DNA of 64,000 nucleotides from Betaproteobacteria bacterium (GTDB lineage: Bacteria > Pseudomonadota > Gammaproteobacteria > Burkholderiales > Rhodocyclaceae): contig JADJBM010000008.1 of assembly GCA_016703785.1 (NCBI GenBank), positions 186,001 to 250,000 of the forward strand, read 5' to 3'. The translations under genes and the position numbers were made by a program. Of this stretch, positions 10,133-18,851 are shown piece after piece (within the stretch, counting starts at the first letter, position 1; each line of letters opens with the position of its first letter). The notes beneath the pieces are model-generated. The model did no database searches, was not told the DNA's origin, and saw only the letters and a list, made by a program, of their open reading frames with translations.

Positions 10133-11790
10133 CGACCTTGGACCGGCCGAGAATTCTCTTCTACTGCGACCGGCGCGACTGGGCCTACCATACCACTGCG
10201 ACCCAGCTGATCAGCCACCTGAAGGATCGCTACGATTTCGACCTTGTCTTCGCCGAAGAGAATCCCGAGTTCGATGCCGACAAGTACGACCTCGTCTACG
10301 TCTTCTGGTGGGCGGAAAGGCGGCACCGCGCCTATGTTCACGACAGCAGGAAGATCGTCAAGGAAATCAGCAGTCACCGCTGGCAACACCAGCAGGAATA
10401 CGGATTCCTGAGCCCCGAAGAAGCGGAACGGCGTTGGATGAATGATGCGGGCAGTCTGGTGACGACATCAAAGCGTCTTCAAGCGGCCTTCAGCATGACG
10501 GGGAAACCAGTTCATCGTTACCCCCTCGGAGTCGACCCGGAGCTTTTCAGGCCTGGTGAGAAGCCCCAAGAAGACTTGATCGTAGGTTGGGCCGGAAACC
10601 CAAAGGATCCTGCAAAACGCTTCAGCGAACTGCTATTGCCGGCCTGCGGCAACGAATTCACCCTTAAGGTGGCTAGCGGGCAGCTTTCATGGGAAGAAAT
10701 GCCCGACTTCTATCGATCCATCGACGTTATCACGATAACCTCGGTTGGCGAGGGCACACCGCTCCCTCTCCTGGAAGCCATGGCCTGCGGCTGTTTTCCC
10801 GTCACAACCGATGTCGGCATCGCTCCGGAGGTAATCGATCACGGGCGCAATGGGCTCATAGTGGACGCTTCGATTGAAGCCTTCAATCAGGCCCTGCGCT
10901 GGTGCGGCGATCACCTTGACATCGTTCGCCGTGCCGGTGCGGAAAATGCCGTCCTGATCCGGAATCGACGCACATGGCATCATTCTGCCCAGCAGCTCTC
11001 GGAGATCTTGGATCAGATCATGGCAAACAACGAACGTGAAATGCAGGACATGGCGCAATCCACACTTCCGGCTTCAAACGCCGGCTATGCGCAGCACTTC
11101 GAACGCATCAATCCGGACGGTTTTTCCGACGCCGCCTATGCAAATTCCACTCCCTATCTCCGGCAGGATATCGAGCCGTTACTTCCTGCCAACCTCGATG
11201 CCAAGATACTCGAAGTCGGAACCGGTCATGGCCATTTCCTGCGATTCATCGCACATAAGGGATACAGGCGGATTTTCGGGATCGACATTTGCGAGCCCAT
11301 GCTCAGGGAGGTCCGGAAAATCCTGGCCCCATATCCCGAAAGGCTCGAAGTTGCCGATGTCATGGACTATCTGCCCCGACATGAGGATTTCTTCGATTGC
11401 ATTGTCATGCTCGACGTCATCGAACATTTTTCCATCGACGATGCGCGCGGGATACTGAAAGCCGCGGCAAAGGCACTGGTCCCGGGAGGGCGCTTGATTC
11501 TGCGCACGCCCAACATGGCCAACCTGCTGGGCGGTTATTCCCTGTACATGGATCTGACGCATAGACACGGCTACACGGAATGGAGCTTGATCCATCTGCT
11601 CGAGCAGTGCTCGCTTGCCGACGCGCAATTGCATGTGCCCACCCGGTTCTGCTCTCCAAAACAGAAGTGGATGGCGACAACGAACGCCTTCATCCACCGA
11701 TTCCTCTACCGCCTGAACGGCCGTGCCGAGCCGAAATGGTTCGGCAAGAACATAGTCGTATTTGCGAGCAAAGGGCCTGTTGCCTCTTAA
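10129..11790 (+). CDS. Glycosyltransferase (GT-B, family 4-like) fused to SAM methyltransferase
   Basis: 553 residues. The N-terminal ~300 residues are a GT-B-type transferase with the nucleotide-sugar-binding segment SVGEGTPLPLLEAMACGCFP and the following GLIV stretch. Residues ~325-553 form a class I methyltransferase: motif I KILEVGTGHGHFLRFIAHKG, acidic GIDI, and VMLDVIEHFSIDDARGIL. One polypeptide could therefore add and methylate a sugar, or cap a chain, which suits the Wzt binding domain upstream. Codon third positions are richer in A/T than in flanking genes such as 13166-15300, suggesting separate acquisition (visual impression). ATG 10129 overlaps the wzt stop. Confidence 0.8.
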   Translation: MTTLDRPRILFYCDRRDWAYHTTATQLISHLKDRYDFDLVFAEENPEFDADKYDLVYVFWWAERRHRAYVHDSRKIVKEISSHRWQHQQEYGFLSPEEAERRWMNDAGSLVTTSKRLQAAFSMTGKPVHRYPLGVDPELFRPGEKPQEDLIVGWAGNPKDPAKRFSELLLPACGNEFTLKVASGQLSWEEMPDFYRSIDVITITSVGEGTPLPLLEAMACGCFPVTTDVGIAPEVIDHGRNGLIVDASIEAFNQALRWCGDHLDIVRRAGAENAVLIRNRRTWHHSAQQLSEILDQIMANNEREMQDMAQSTLPASNAGYAQHFERINPDGFSDAAYANSTPYLRQDIEPLLPANLDAKILEVGTGHGHFLRFIAHKGYRRIFGIDICEPMLREVRKILAPYPERLEVADVMDYLPRHEDFFDCIVMLDVIEHFSIDDARGILKAAAKALVPGGRLILRTPNMANLLGGYSLYMDLTHRHGYTEWSLIHLLEQCSLADAQLHVPTRFCSPKQKWMATTNAFIHRFLYRLNGRAEPKWFGKNIVVFASKGPVAS

Positions 11791-11828
11791 CGCACCGGCA
11801 GTTTTTCGCCAAGCTCGAGTGAGCCAGA

Positions 11829-13133
11829 ATGAAAGCCCAAGACAGCGGAAGCGCACCTTCAGTATGCCTCGTATGCGGCCATGTCTATCCGCTGTTCGAC
11901 GCAAATGTGCGCATTCCCATCGGTGGCATGGAAACCCGTGCGGCCCTGTTTGGTCGGGGTTTGGCCGCAACGAATCGATGGTATGTCAGCTTCGTCGTCA
12001 GCGATTTCGGGCAACCTTTCCTGACGCGGCACGAAGATATTGATTTTCGTGTTTACCAGCCCGTCTACCGCCGGGCCGGCCGCAATGTCTTCCCGCGCCT
12101 ACGCAAACGTCGCTGGTTTCCCGCCCTCAATCTGGATCAAAGCGACCTGAAACTGCTATGGCAGATTCCGCTGATCGCCACCTGGCTTATGTTCCCGGCG
12201 CTTTTCTTTCCCGGTTTCTGGCGTGCCCTGAAGCCAGACGTTGTTTGCTGCTTCGGCAACAACGCCATCACTGCAGAAGTCATTGCAGACTGCCACCATC
12301 TGGGCATACGCACGATCCTGTGCATAGCCTCCGACAAGGACTTGTCATCCGACTATCGCCCCGGCAACCGCCAGCCGAACCACTACGGTATGCCGAAATG
12401 GAAAGGGCACTATGCGCTGACCCACGCCGACCGCATCGTCGTGCAGACGGCGTCCCAGCGCGAGGCTCTCAAGCGGCACTTCGGCCGCGATGCTATGCTA
12501 ATCCGCAACCCGGTGCACGCCTCTCCTGATGATCCGCAGCGCTGGCTGCCGCGCCGGCAGCGCGAGTTCGTGCTGTGGGTCGGACGTGCCGACGATTTCA
12601 ACAAGCGGCCCATGCTTTTCCTCGAACTGGCCCGCGACTGTCCGGACCTGGAATTCGTACTGATCGCCAGCCGCACAGACGAGGCCGCGTTTCTCGCACT
12701 GGAGCAGGCCCGCCCCGCCAACATGCGCCTCCTCGATCATGTTCCCCCGCATGAAATCTGGAACCATCTACGCCGCGCCCGTGTGTTCGTTAACACCTCG
12801 AAGTTCGAGGGCTTTCCCAACACCTTCCTGCAGTCGGCAGTGATGGGCGTGCCGATCGTTTCCCTTGAGGTGGACCCGGACGGCATGCTGTCGCGCCACG
12901 GCTGCGGCATCCGCGCCACGGGGGACACGCGCACGATGCGGGAGGCTGTGGTGAAATTATGCGCGGACAGCGTCCGCGCCGATGCGCTCGCCGCAGCTTG
13001 CCACCGATACGTCCTCGAACGGCACGAGGCGGACGGGCGCATCGCCGAGTTGGAAGCCTGCATCGCCGACCTGGCGACCGGGCCCGACCCGGAAAGGCCG
13101 CATTGGTGGGCACAGCTGAGCAGATTCGCATGA
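11829..13133 (+). CDS. Family 4-type glycosyltransferase, paralogue A
   Basis: 434 residues, GT-B fold. The N-terminal domain starts with VCLVCGHVYPLF and IPIGGMETRAALFGRGLA (acceptor side). The C-terminal domain has FVLWVGRADDFNKRP and the donor-binding EX7E-like segment SKFEGFPNTFLQSAVMGVPI. It is clearly paralogous along its whole length to the gene at 13981-15300, sharing IGGMETRAALF, VVCCFGNN and RRARVFV. Base composition seems to shift from A/T-richer to very GC-rich around 12420-12540 inside the gene. The donor and acceptor sugars are unknown. Confidence 0.82.
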   Translation: MKAQDSGSAPSVCLVCGHVYPLFDANVRIPIGGMETRAALFGRGLAATNRWYVSFVVSDFGQPFLTRHEDIDFRVYQPVYRRAGRNVFPRLRKRRWFPALNLDQSDLKLLWQIPLIATWLMFPALFFPGFWRALKPDVVCCFGNNAITAEVIADCHHLGIRTILCIASDKDLSSDYRPGNRQPNHYGMPKWKGHYALTHADRIVVQTASQREALKRHFGRDAMLIRNPVHASPDDPQRWLPRRQREFVLWVGRADDFNKRPMLFLELARDCPDLEFVLIASRTDEAAFLALEQARPANMRLLDHVPPHEIWNHLRRARVFVNTSKFEGFPNTFLQSAVMGVPIVSLEVDPDGMLSRHGCGIRATGDTRTMREAVVKLCADSVRADALAAACHRYVLERHEADGRIAELEACIADLATGPDPERPHWWAQLSRFA

Positions 13134-13165
13134 TGACGGGCCGGAAGGCCAGGAGAACCTGAAGC

Positions 13166-13984
13166 ATGACTAGCGACGACAAAAGCAGATTCGAATTCGG
13201 CGCCAACTGGGCCGATTTCGTTGACAAGAATTTCAGCCAGGAGCGCGTGGACATCTCGCGCCGCCACCTGCTCGGCTTCCTCGGCCGCGAATCGCTCGAG
13301 GGACTCAGCGTCCTCGACATCGGCTGCGGCAGCGGCCTGCACTCGCTCGCGGCGTGGCAGGCCGGCGCGAGGCGCATCCTCGGCTTCGACTACGACCCGA
13401 AGTCCGTCGAGACAACGCGCACCCTGCACCACTTGGCGGGGTCGCCCGAGACCTGGCAGGTGATGCAGGGCTCGGTCCTCGACGAAACCTTCATGGCCGG
13501 CCTGCCGCCGGCCGACCTTGTCTATTCCTGGGGCGTGCTGCATCACACCGGGGACGTCTGGCGCGCGCTGCGTCTGGCCTGCGGCCGCGTGGCGCCAGGC
13601 GGCCAGTTCTACCTGGCGCTGTACTCGGCCGACATGCAGGTCGATCCGCCGCCGGAATACTGGCTGGACGTCAAGCGACGCTATGTCGCCGCCTCGTCCT
13701 GGCGCAGGCGCTGGATGGAGCTGTGGTTCCTTTTCCGCCACAGGATGAACTGCAAGCCCTGGCGCCTGCCAGCCTTGCTGCTGCATGCCCTGCGCTACAA
13801 GAAAAGCCGCGGCATGAACTACATGACCGACGTGCGCGACTGGCTGGGCGGCTGGCCGATGGAGTTCTGCTACGACGCCGACGTAGTCCGATTCGTCACC
13901 GGAGAGGGCGGCTTCAGGCTGGAAAAAATGAAGACCGGCGAGGCCAATACGGAATTCCTCTTTTCCAAGGCCCCGTCCGCATGA
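13166..13984 (+). CDS. SAM-dependent methyltransferase
   Basis: 272 residues. The class I motif I is SVLDIGCGSGLHSLAAWQAG, followed by acidic GFDYDP and the post-motif SWGVLHHTGDVWRALRLA. It resembles glycan-cluster methyltransferases. The gene sits between two paralogous glycosyltransferases and overlaps the second (ATGA), so it probably methylates a sugar added by one of them. The substrate is inferred only from context. Confidence 0.8.
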   Translation: MTSDDKSRFEFGANWADFVDKNFSQERVDISRRHLLGFLGRESLEGLSVLDIGCGSGLHSLAAWQAGARRILGFDYDPKSVETTRTLHHLAGSPETWQVMQGSVLDETFMAGLPPADLVYSWGVLHHTGDVWRALRLACGRVAPGGQFYLALYSADMQVDPPPEYWLDVKRRYVAASSWRRRWMELWFLFRHRMNCKPWRLPALLLHALRYKKSRGMNYMTDVRDWLGGWPMEFCYDADVVRFVTGEGGFRLEKMKTGEANTEFLFSKAPSA

Positions 13985-15300
13985 GCGAAACGCGCCTGCT
14001 GCCGGCCGTCACGCTGGTGTGCTGGAACGCCTTTCCCTTGTTCGACCATGCCGTGCCGTCCCGCATCGGCGGCATGGAAACACGCGCCGCACTTTTCGCC
14101 CGCGGCCTGGCGGCATCCGGGCGCTGGCAAGTGCACTTCGTGGTCAACGACCACGGCCAGCCCGACGGGATCCGGCATGAGGGCATCGATTTCCACCTCT
14201 ACCAGCCGCTGCATCGCCGGTCGTCGGAGAACGTCAATCCGCGCTTCGCCAGGCGCAGGTGGCTGCCGATCCTCAACCTGGACCGGCGCGACCTGGAATT
14301 GCTCTGGCAGGTGCCGCTCCTCGCCCTTTATCGCCTGTTGCCCGCCTGGTTCTATCCAATCTACTGGCGGAGAAGGCCCGCGCAGGTGGTGTGCTGCTTC
14401 GGCAACAACACCATTTCGGCCCAGGTCATCGCCGACTGCTTTCGCCTCGGCATCAGGACGGTCCTCTTCCTTGCCGCCGACAGCGACGTGGCAGCCGACT
14501 ATCACCCGGAAGACCGCAGCCTCAACGACTATGGGACGCCGAAGTGGATGGCCCACTACGCGCTGGAAACGGCAGACCATGTCTTCGTCCAGACCGAGAG
14601 CCAGTTGCGCGCCCTGGAAAGCCGCTTCGACCGCCGCGGCGAGCTGATCCGCAATCCGGTGGAAATCTCGGTGGACGACCCGGTGCGCTGGCCGGCGCGC
14701 GACGCGCGCGACCTCGTCCTCTGGATCGGCCGCTCGGACACCTTCCACAAGCAGCCGCTACTGATGCTCGAACTGGCGCAGCGCTGTCCCGACCTGCCCT
14801 TCCTGATGATCCTGAACAAGACGCACGCCGACGTCTTCGACGCCGTACAGGCGCAGCGCCCGCCGAATCTGACCATCGTCGAGCGCGTGCCGCACCGGGA
14901 GATCTGGGACTACTACCGCCGCGCCCGCGTCTTCGTCAGCACCTCGGCCTACGAGGGGTTCCCCAACACCTTCCTGCAATGCGCGGTGGCCGGCGTGCCG
15001 GTGGCTTCGCTCGTCGTCGACCCGGAGGAGATCCTGTCGCGGCACGGCTGCGGCCTGTTGGCGGACGGCAGCCTCGACAAGCTGGAGCGCGACGTCCGCG
15101 CGCTGTGGTCCGATGCGGCGCTCGCCGAGCGCCACGCGCTGACTTTCCACCGTTTCACCCTCGATCACCACGGCTGGCAAAGCCAGGTCGAGCGCTTTGA
15201 GTCCCTGCTGCTCAAGGCGATCACGGCACCGCTGCTCAGCCCGCCACTGCCCTGCTGGCATCGGCCGCGCCAGCGCTTCGTGCGTAGGACGGGGGCCTAG
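13981..15300 (+). CDS. Family 4-type glycosyltransferase, paralogue B
   Basis: 439 residues, GT-B fold, homologous throughout to paralogue A at 11829-13133. Visible landmarks are SRIGGMETRAALFARGLAAS, VVCCFGNNTISAQVIADC, LVLWIGRSDTFHKQP and the donor-site segment SAYEGFPNTFLQCAVAGVPV. GC-rich codon use is uniform, unlike paralogue A. The ATG overlaps the preceding methyltransferase stop and the stop is followed one base later by the asnB-like ATG, so this is a continuous operon. Confidence 0.82.
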   Translation: MSETRLLPAVTLVCWNAFPLFDHAVPSRIGGMETRAALFARGLAASGRWQVHFVVNDHGQPDGIRHEGIDFHLYQPLHRRSSENVNPRFARRRWLPILNLDRRDLELLWQVPLLALYRLLPAWFYPIYWRRRPAQVVCCFGNNTISAQVIADCFRLGIRTVLFLAADSDVAADYHPEDRSLNDYGTPKWMAHYALETADHVFVQTESQLRALESRFDRRGELIRNPVEISVDDPVRWPARDARDLVLWIGRSDTFHKQPLLMLELAQRCPDLPFLMILNKTHADVFDAVQAQRPPNLTIVERVPHREIWDYYRRARVFVSTSAYEGFPNTFLQCAVAGVPVASLVVDPEEILSRHGCGLLADGSLDKLERDVRALWSDAALAERHALTFHRFTLDHHGWQSQVERFESLLLKAITAPLLSPPLPCWHRPRQRFVRRTGA

Positions 15301-15301
15301 C

Positions 15302-17176
15302 ATGTGCGGCATCGCCGGCATCGTCGGAAAACGCCCCCTCGAAGACCGCGACGCGCTCGCCCGGCTGGTCGATGGCATCGTGCACCGCGGCCCCGACGAC
15401 CGCGGCGACTACCTGTCGCCGGACGGCTGCTGCGCCCTCGGCCACACCCGGCTTGCCATCCTCGACCTCTCCGCCGCCGGCCACCAGCCGATGCGCGACG
15501 AGGAAACCGGCAACGCCATCGTCTTCAACGGCGAGATCTACAACTTCGCCGCCCTGCGTGCGGACTGCGAGGCCGACGGCTTCGTTTTCCGCTCCCATTC
15601 CGACACCGAGGTGATCCTCGCCCTCTACCGCAGGCACGGCGTCGACTGCCTGCGCCACCTGCGCGGCATGTTCGCCTTCGCGATCTGGGACGAGCGCCGG
15701 CAGCGCCTGTTCTTCGCGCGCGACCGGCTCGGCAAGAAACCCTTCCACTACGCCGAATCGCGGCAGGGCTTTGCCTTCTGCTCGGAGATCGACCCGCTGG
15801 CGCGTCACGCATGGACCGACCGCGCGCTCGACCGCCAGGCGCTGGATTTCTACCTGCACCTGCAGTACGTTCCCGCCCCGCTGTGCATCTACCGCGGCAT
15901 CCGCAAGCTGCCACCGGCGCATTACGGCCTGCTCGACGCCTCAGGCCTGCGCATTGCACCCTACTGGTCGCTCGACTATCGCGACAAGGTCGAGATGGGC
16001 GAGACGGAGGCCCTCGACGCCTTCGAGGCCAAGCTCGCCGAGGCGGTGAAGCTGCGCATGGTGGCCGACGTGCCGGTCGGCGCGCTCCTCTCCGGCGGCG
16101 TCGACTCCAGCGTGATCGTCGCCCTCATGGCGAAGCAGTCCGCCGCGCCGGTGCGCACCTTCAGCATCGGTTTCCGTGAATCGGGCGTGGACGAATCCGC
16201 CTATGCCTGGCAGGCGGCGAAACTCTGCGGAACCGCACATCGGCCGCACGAACTGGACACGCCTGACATGGCAATGCTGCCCATGCTGGTGCGGCGGTAT
16301 GGCGAGCCCTATGGCGACGCCTCAGCGCTGCCCTCTTTCACCGTGTGCGCCGTCGCCCGCGAGGAAGTGAAGGTCGTCATGAACGGCGACGGCGGCGATG
16401 AATTGCTGGGCGGCTATCCGCGCTATTCGCTTCCGGACACCACGGTGCGCTTGTCAGGGTATTTGCATCGCCGCAGGCTGCCACTGCTTGAACCGGTCAA
16501 TTGGCTCGAGACCCAGGCTCCCTTCCCCTTCAAGAAGATTCGCCGTCTTGCCCTGCACCATCTGCTTTTGCCCGAAGCAGGATCGTTCACCATGTATGGC
16601 GACAGAAGAAATGAGGCGGCGCGGCGCAACCTTCTGCGAGACGACTCGCTCAAGGGGCGGATCACGCAGTGGCGGACACGCTGGCTGGAGCAGGCGCGGG
16701 CCGCCAGCGGCAACGCCGTGGACAGCATGCTCTGGCTGGACAACCACACTTATCTTCCTGGCGACCTGCTGGTCAAGATGGACATCGCCTCGATGCATTG
16801 CGGCCTTGAAGCGCGGTCGCCCCTGCTTGATCATGAACTGATCGAGTTCTGCGCCAAACTGCCCGTGTCCTTCAAGGTCAGGAATGGCACCGGCAAATAC
16901 CTGTTGAAGAAACTGGCGGAACGATATTATCCGGCCGACTTTGTGCATCGCCCGAAGATGGGCTTCGGCATCCCCATGGTGTCGTGGCTGCGCAAGCCGC
17001 TGGGCGGCATGCTGGTGGATGTTCTGCGTGATCCCGCCTGCATGGCACCGCTGAATCTTGCGGAAATCGAAGCCCATCTACGCCGTTTCATTGCTGGTCA
17101 GGACGACGAGGCCGCCTTGCTCTGGCCTCTGTTCATGTACGGCCTCTGGCGCCGCCACGGCGCACCGTCGGATTGA
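15302..17176 (+). CDS. asnB: Asparagine synthetase (glutamine-hydrolysing) family amidotransferase
   Basis: 624 residues. Cys2 (MCGIAGIVG) is the glutaminase nucleophile, with RGPDDRG and FNGEIYNF of the N-terminal nucleophile domain. The synthetase half has the PP-loop LLSGGVDSSVIVALMAK and the NGDGGDELLGGYPRY segment. Family members in surface-glycan clusters often amidate sugar carboxylates rather than make asparagine. The first and second halves differ in codon use: 38 of 40 third positions are G/C from 15464, but only 28 of 43 from 16457, suggesting a recombinant gene. Confidence 0.9.
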   Translation: MCGIAGIVGKRPLEDRDALARLVDGIVHRGPDDRGDYLSPDGCCALGHTRLAILDLSAAGHQPMRDEETGNAIVFNGEIYNFAALRADCEADGFVFRSHSDTEVILALYRRHGVDCLRHLRGMFAFAIWDERRQRLFFARDRLGKKPFHYAESRQGFAFCSEIDPLARHAWTDRALDRQALDFYLHLQYVPAPLCIYRGIRKLPPAHYGLLDASGLRIAPYWSLDYRDKVEMGETEALDAFEAKLAEAVKLRMVADVPVGALLSGGVDSSVIVALMAKQSAAPVRTFSIGFRESGVDESAYAWQAAKLCGTAHRPHELDTPDMAMLPMLVRRYGEPYGDASALPSFTVCAVAREEVKVVMNGDGGDELLGGYPRYSLPDTTVRLSGYLHRRRLPLLEPVNWLETQAPFPFKKIRRLALHHLLLPEAGSFTMYGDRRNEAARRNLLRDDSLKGRITQWRTRWLEQARAASGNAVDSMLWLDNHTYLPGDLLVKMDIASMHCGLEARSPLLDHELIEFCAKLPVSFKVRNGTGKYLLKKLAERYYPADFVHRPKMGFGIPMVSWLRKPLGGMLVDVLRDPACMAPLNLAEIEAHLRRFIAGQDDEAALLWPLFMYGLWRRHGAPSD

Positions 17177-17180
17177 GGTC

Positions 17181-18851
17181 ATGGCCGGCGCGCTGAAGAA
17201 GCTGATCCGCTTCGTCGCCGCGCACGGCCCGGCGCCCTTGCTGGGCGCCTTGATCGACGCCTGCCGCCCGCGGCGCTTCCGCCTCACGATGTCGCCGACG
17301 CCGAATTGCAGCTGGCACGTTGCCTGGCAGTGGCCGACGCGGCGGCGCTTCGAGCTGGCGCTGCGCCACCGCCTCGGACTCGCCCAGGCGGACTTTCGCC
17401 GCCGCGCCGAGTCCGCCGACGGCATCGACGCGATGCCGCCCGACGTGCCGGTCGCCGCCACCGTGCTGCTCGCCAGCGAGCGCGCCCTCGACGATGCCAG
17501 GGTGCGCTCCTTCCTGCTGGCGCAGGCCGCAAACGGTGCGCTTCGCCTCATCCAGCCGGGCGACACCGTTGCGCCGCAGGACGGCACGCTGAATCTGCTC
17601 TGCGGCGTCGAGGCGGATACGGAATCCCAGTCCTGCCTGCTCGCGCTGCGCCGCCGTGGCATCGCCTGCGACTGGCTCGCGTCGACACAGGACACCGCCG
17701 CGGAGGACGTGCCACTGCGCGAAGCCTGCCTGCGCCAGGCGACCCCCTCGGCCGACGGCGGCACGCTCGATTACGCCGCCATCGCCGTGCCGCAGCGGCT
17801 GACTTTCCCCCGCGCCGCCGCACCGCTGCCGCGCCCTTTGCGCGTGCTCACCTACCGCTGGCACGTGCCGCACCAGTACGAGTTGTTCAAGCTCGGCGCC
17901 GAGTTCACCCTCGTCAGCGACCTCGGCGAGGGCAGCTGCCGCTGGTGGGACCTCGGCCAGCGCCCGCTACCCGGCAACGCCCGCTTCACGCACTGGCAGG
18001 ACATCGACCCGCGCCAGTTCGACCTCGCCATCCTGCACTTCGACGAGAACGTCCTGCAGGCCGCGGCGGACGCACGCTCCGTCGGCGCGGAGTGGGGCGC
18101 GACCTTCCGCTTCCTGCGGCAGCACCTGACGATCCCCTGCGTCGCCGTCTGCCACGGCACGCCGCAAGCGGATGCACCCACGCAACGGCAGGCACTGGTC
18201 GACTTCCTCGGCGACACGCCGGTGGTCGTCAACTCGCACCAGGCGCAGGCCGAGTGGGGCTTCCGGCAGTCGCGGGTGATCTGGCAGGGTTTCGATCCGG
18301 CGGAGTTTCCCTGCCGGCCGGCGCCGGGCCTGCGGGCGCCGCGCCTCCTCACCTTGCCGCAAGAAGCCACCGCCGAGCGGCCGGGCTACCGTGGCGCACA
18401 CCTGCTCGAGGCGGTGGCGGCGAGGCTCGCGGCCCCGCTCGAGCGCCTGTGCGTGCCCGAGCCGAACCTGCTGCTCACCGGCAACGCCTACGCCGATGCG
18501 AAGTTCGCCCACTATGTCGCCGCCCTGCACGGCTTCGACATCTACTTCAACCCGACGCTGCGCTCGCCCATGCCACGCTCGCGCGGCGAGGCCATGCTGT
18601 GCGGGCTGGCCACGGTGAATGCCGACAGCCACGACGTCGACCGCTTCATCGAGAACGGCAGGAACGGCTTCATGGCCGCCACCGCCGAGGAACTCGCCGA
18701 CCAGCTCGATTTCCTGCTCGCCGACCCGGCGCGCGCCTGGCGCATCGGCCAGGCCGGACGCGAAACGGCGATACGGCACTTCCACATCGACCGCTACCTC
18801 GCCGACTGGCGACAGCTTGTGCGCGACACGCTGGGCAACGATGCGATCTGA
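17181..18851 (+). CDS. Glycosyltransferase (GT-B, family 4/1-like)
   Basis: 556 residues. The C-terminal ~370 residues have a GT-B pattern: TYRWHVPHQYELFKLG, FDLAILHFDENV, IPCVAVCHGTPQ, SRVIWQGFDPAEF, and a late donor-site region PTLRSPMPRSRGEAMLCGLA. The first ~180 residues, including a Trp-rich NCSWHVAWQWPTRRRF, are not recognised. The last ~20 residues (RYLADWRQLVRDTLGNDAI) occur again as an isolated remnant at 20898-20960. The stop overlaps the ATG of the acyltransferase. Confidence 0.72.
   Translation: MAGALKKLIRFVAAHGPAPLLGALIDACRPRRFRLTMSPTPNCSWHVAWQWPTRRRFELALRHRLGLAQADFRRRAESADGIDAMPPDVPVAATVLLASERALDDARVRSFLLAQAANGALRLIQPGDTVAPQDGTLNLLCGVEADTESQSCLLALRRRGIACDWLASTQDTAAEDVPLREACLRQATPSADGGTLDYAAIAVPQRLTFPRAAAPLPRPLRVLTYRWHVPHQYELFKLGAEFTLVSDLGEGSCRWWDLGQRPLPGNARFTHWQDIDPRQFDLAILHFDENVLQAAADARSVGAEWGATFRFLRQHLTIPCVAVCHGTPQADAPTQRQALVDFLGDTPVVVNSHQAQAEWGFRQSRVIWQGFDPAEFPCRPAPGLRAPRLLTLPQEATAERPGYRGAHLLEAVAARLAAPLERLCVPEPNLLLTGNAYADAKFAHYVAALHGFDIYFNPTLRSPMPRSRGEAMLCGLATVNADSHDVDRFIENGRNGFMAATAEELADQLDFLLADPARAWRIGQAGRETAIRHFHIDRYLADWRQLVRDTLGNDAI
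18789..18851 (+). repeat. Direct repeat copy 1 (glycosyltransferase 3' end)
   Basis: This 63-base segment matches 20898-20960 at 57 of 63 positions (hand alignment). Both copies encode the same C-terminal peptide, end in TGA, and contain the overlapping ATG used by the gene that follows. They flank the acyltransferase gene. Confidence 0.85.
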
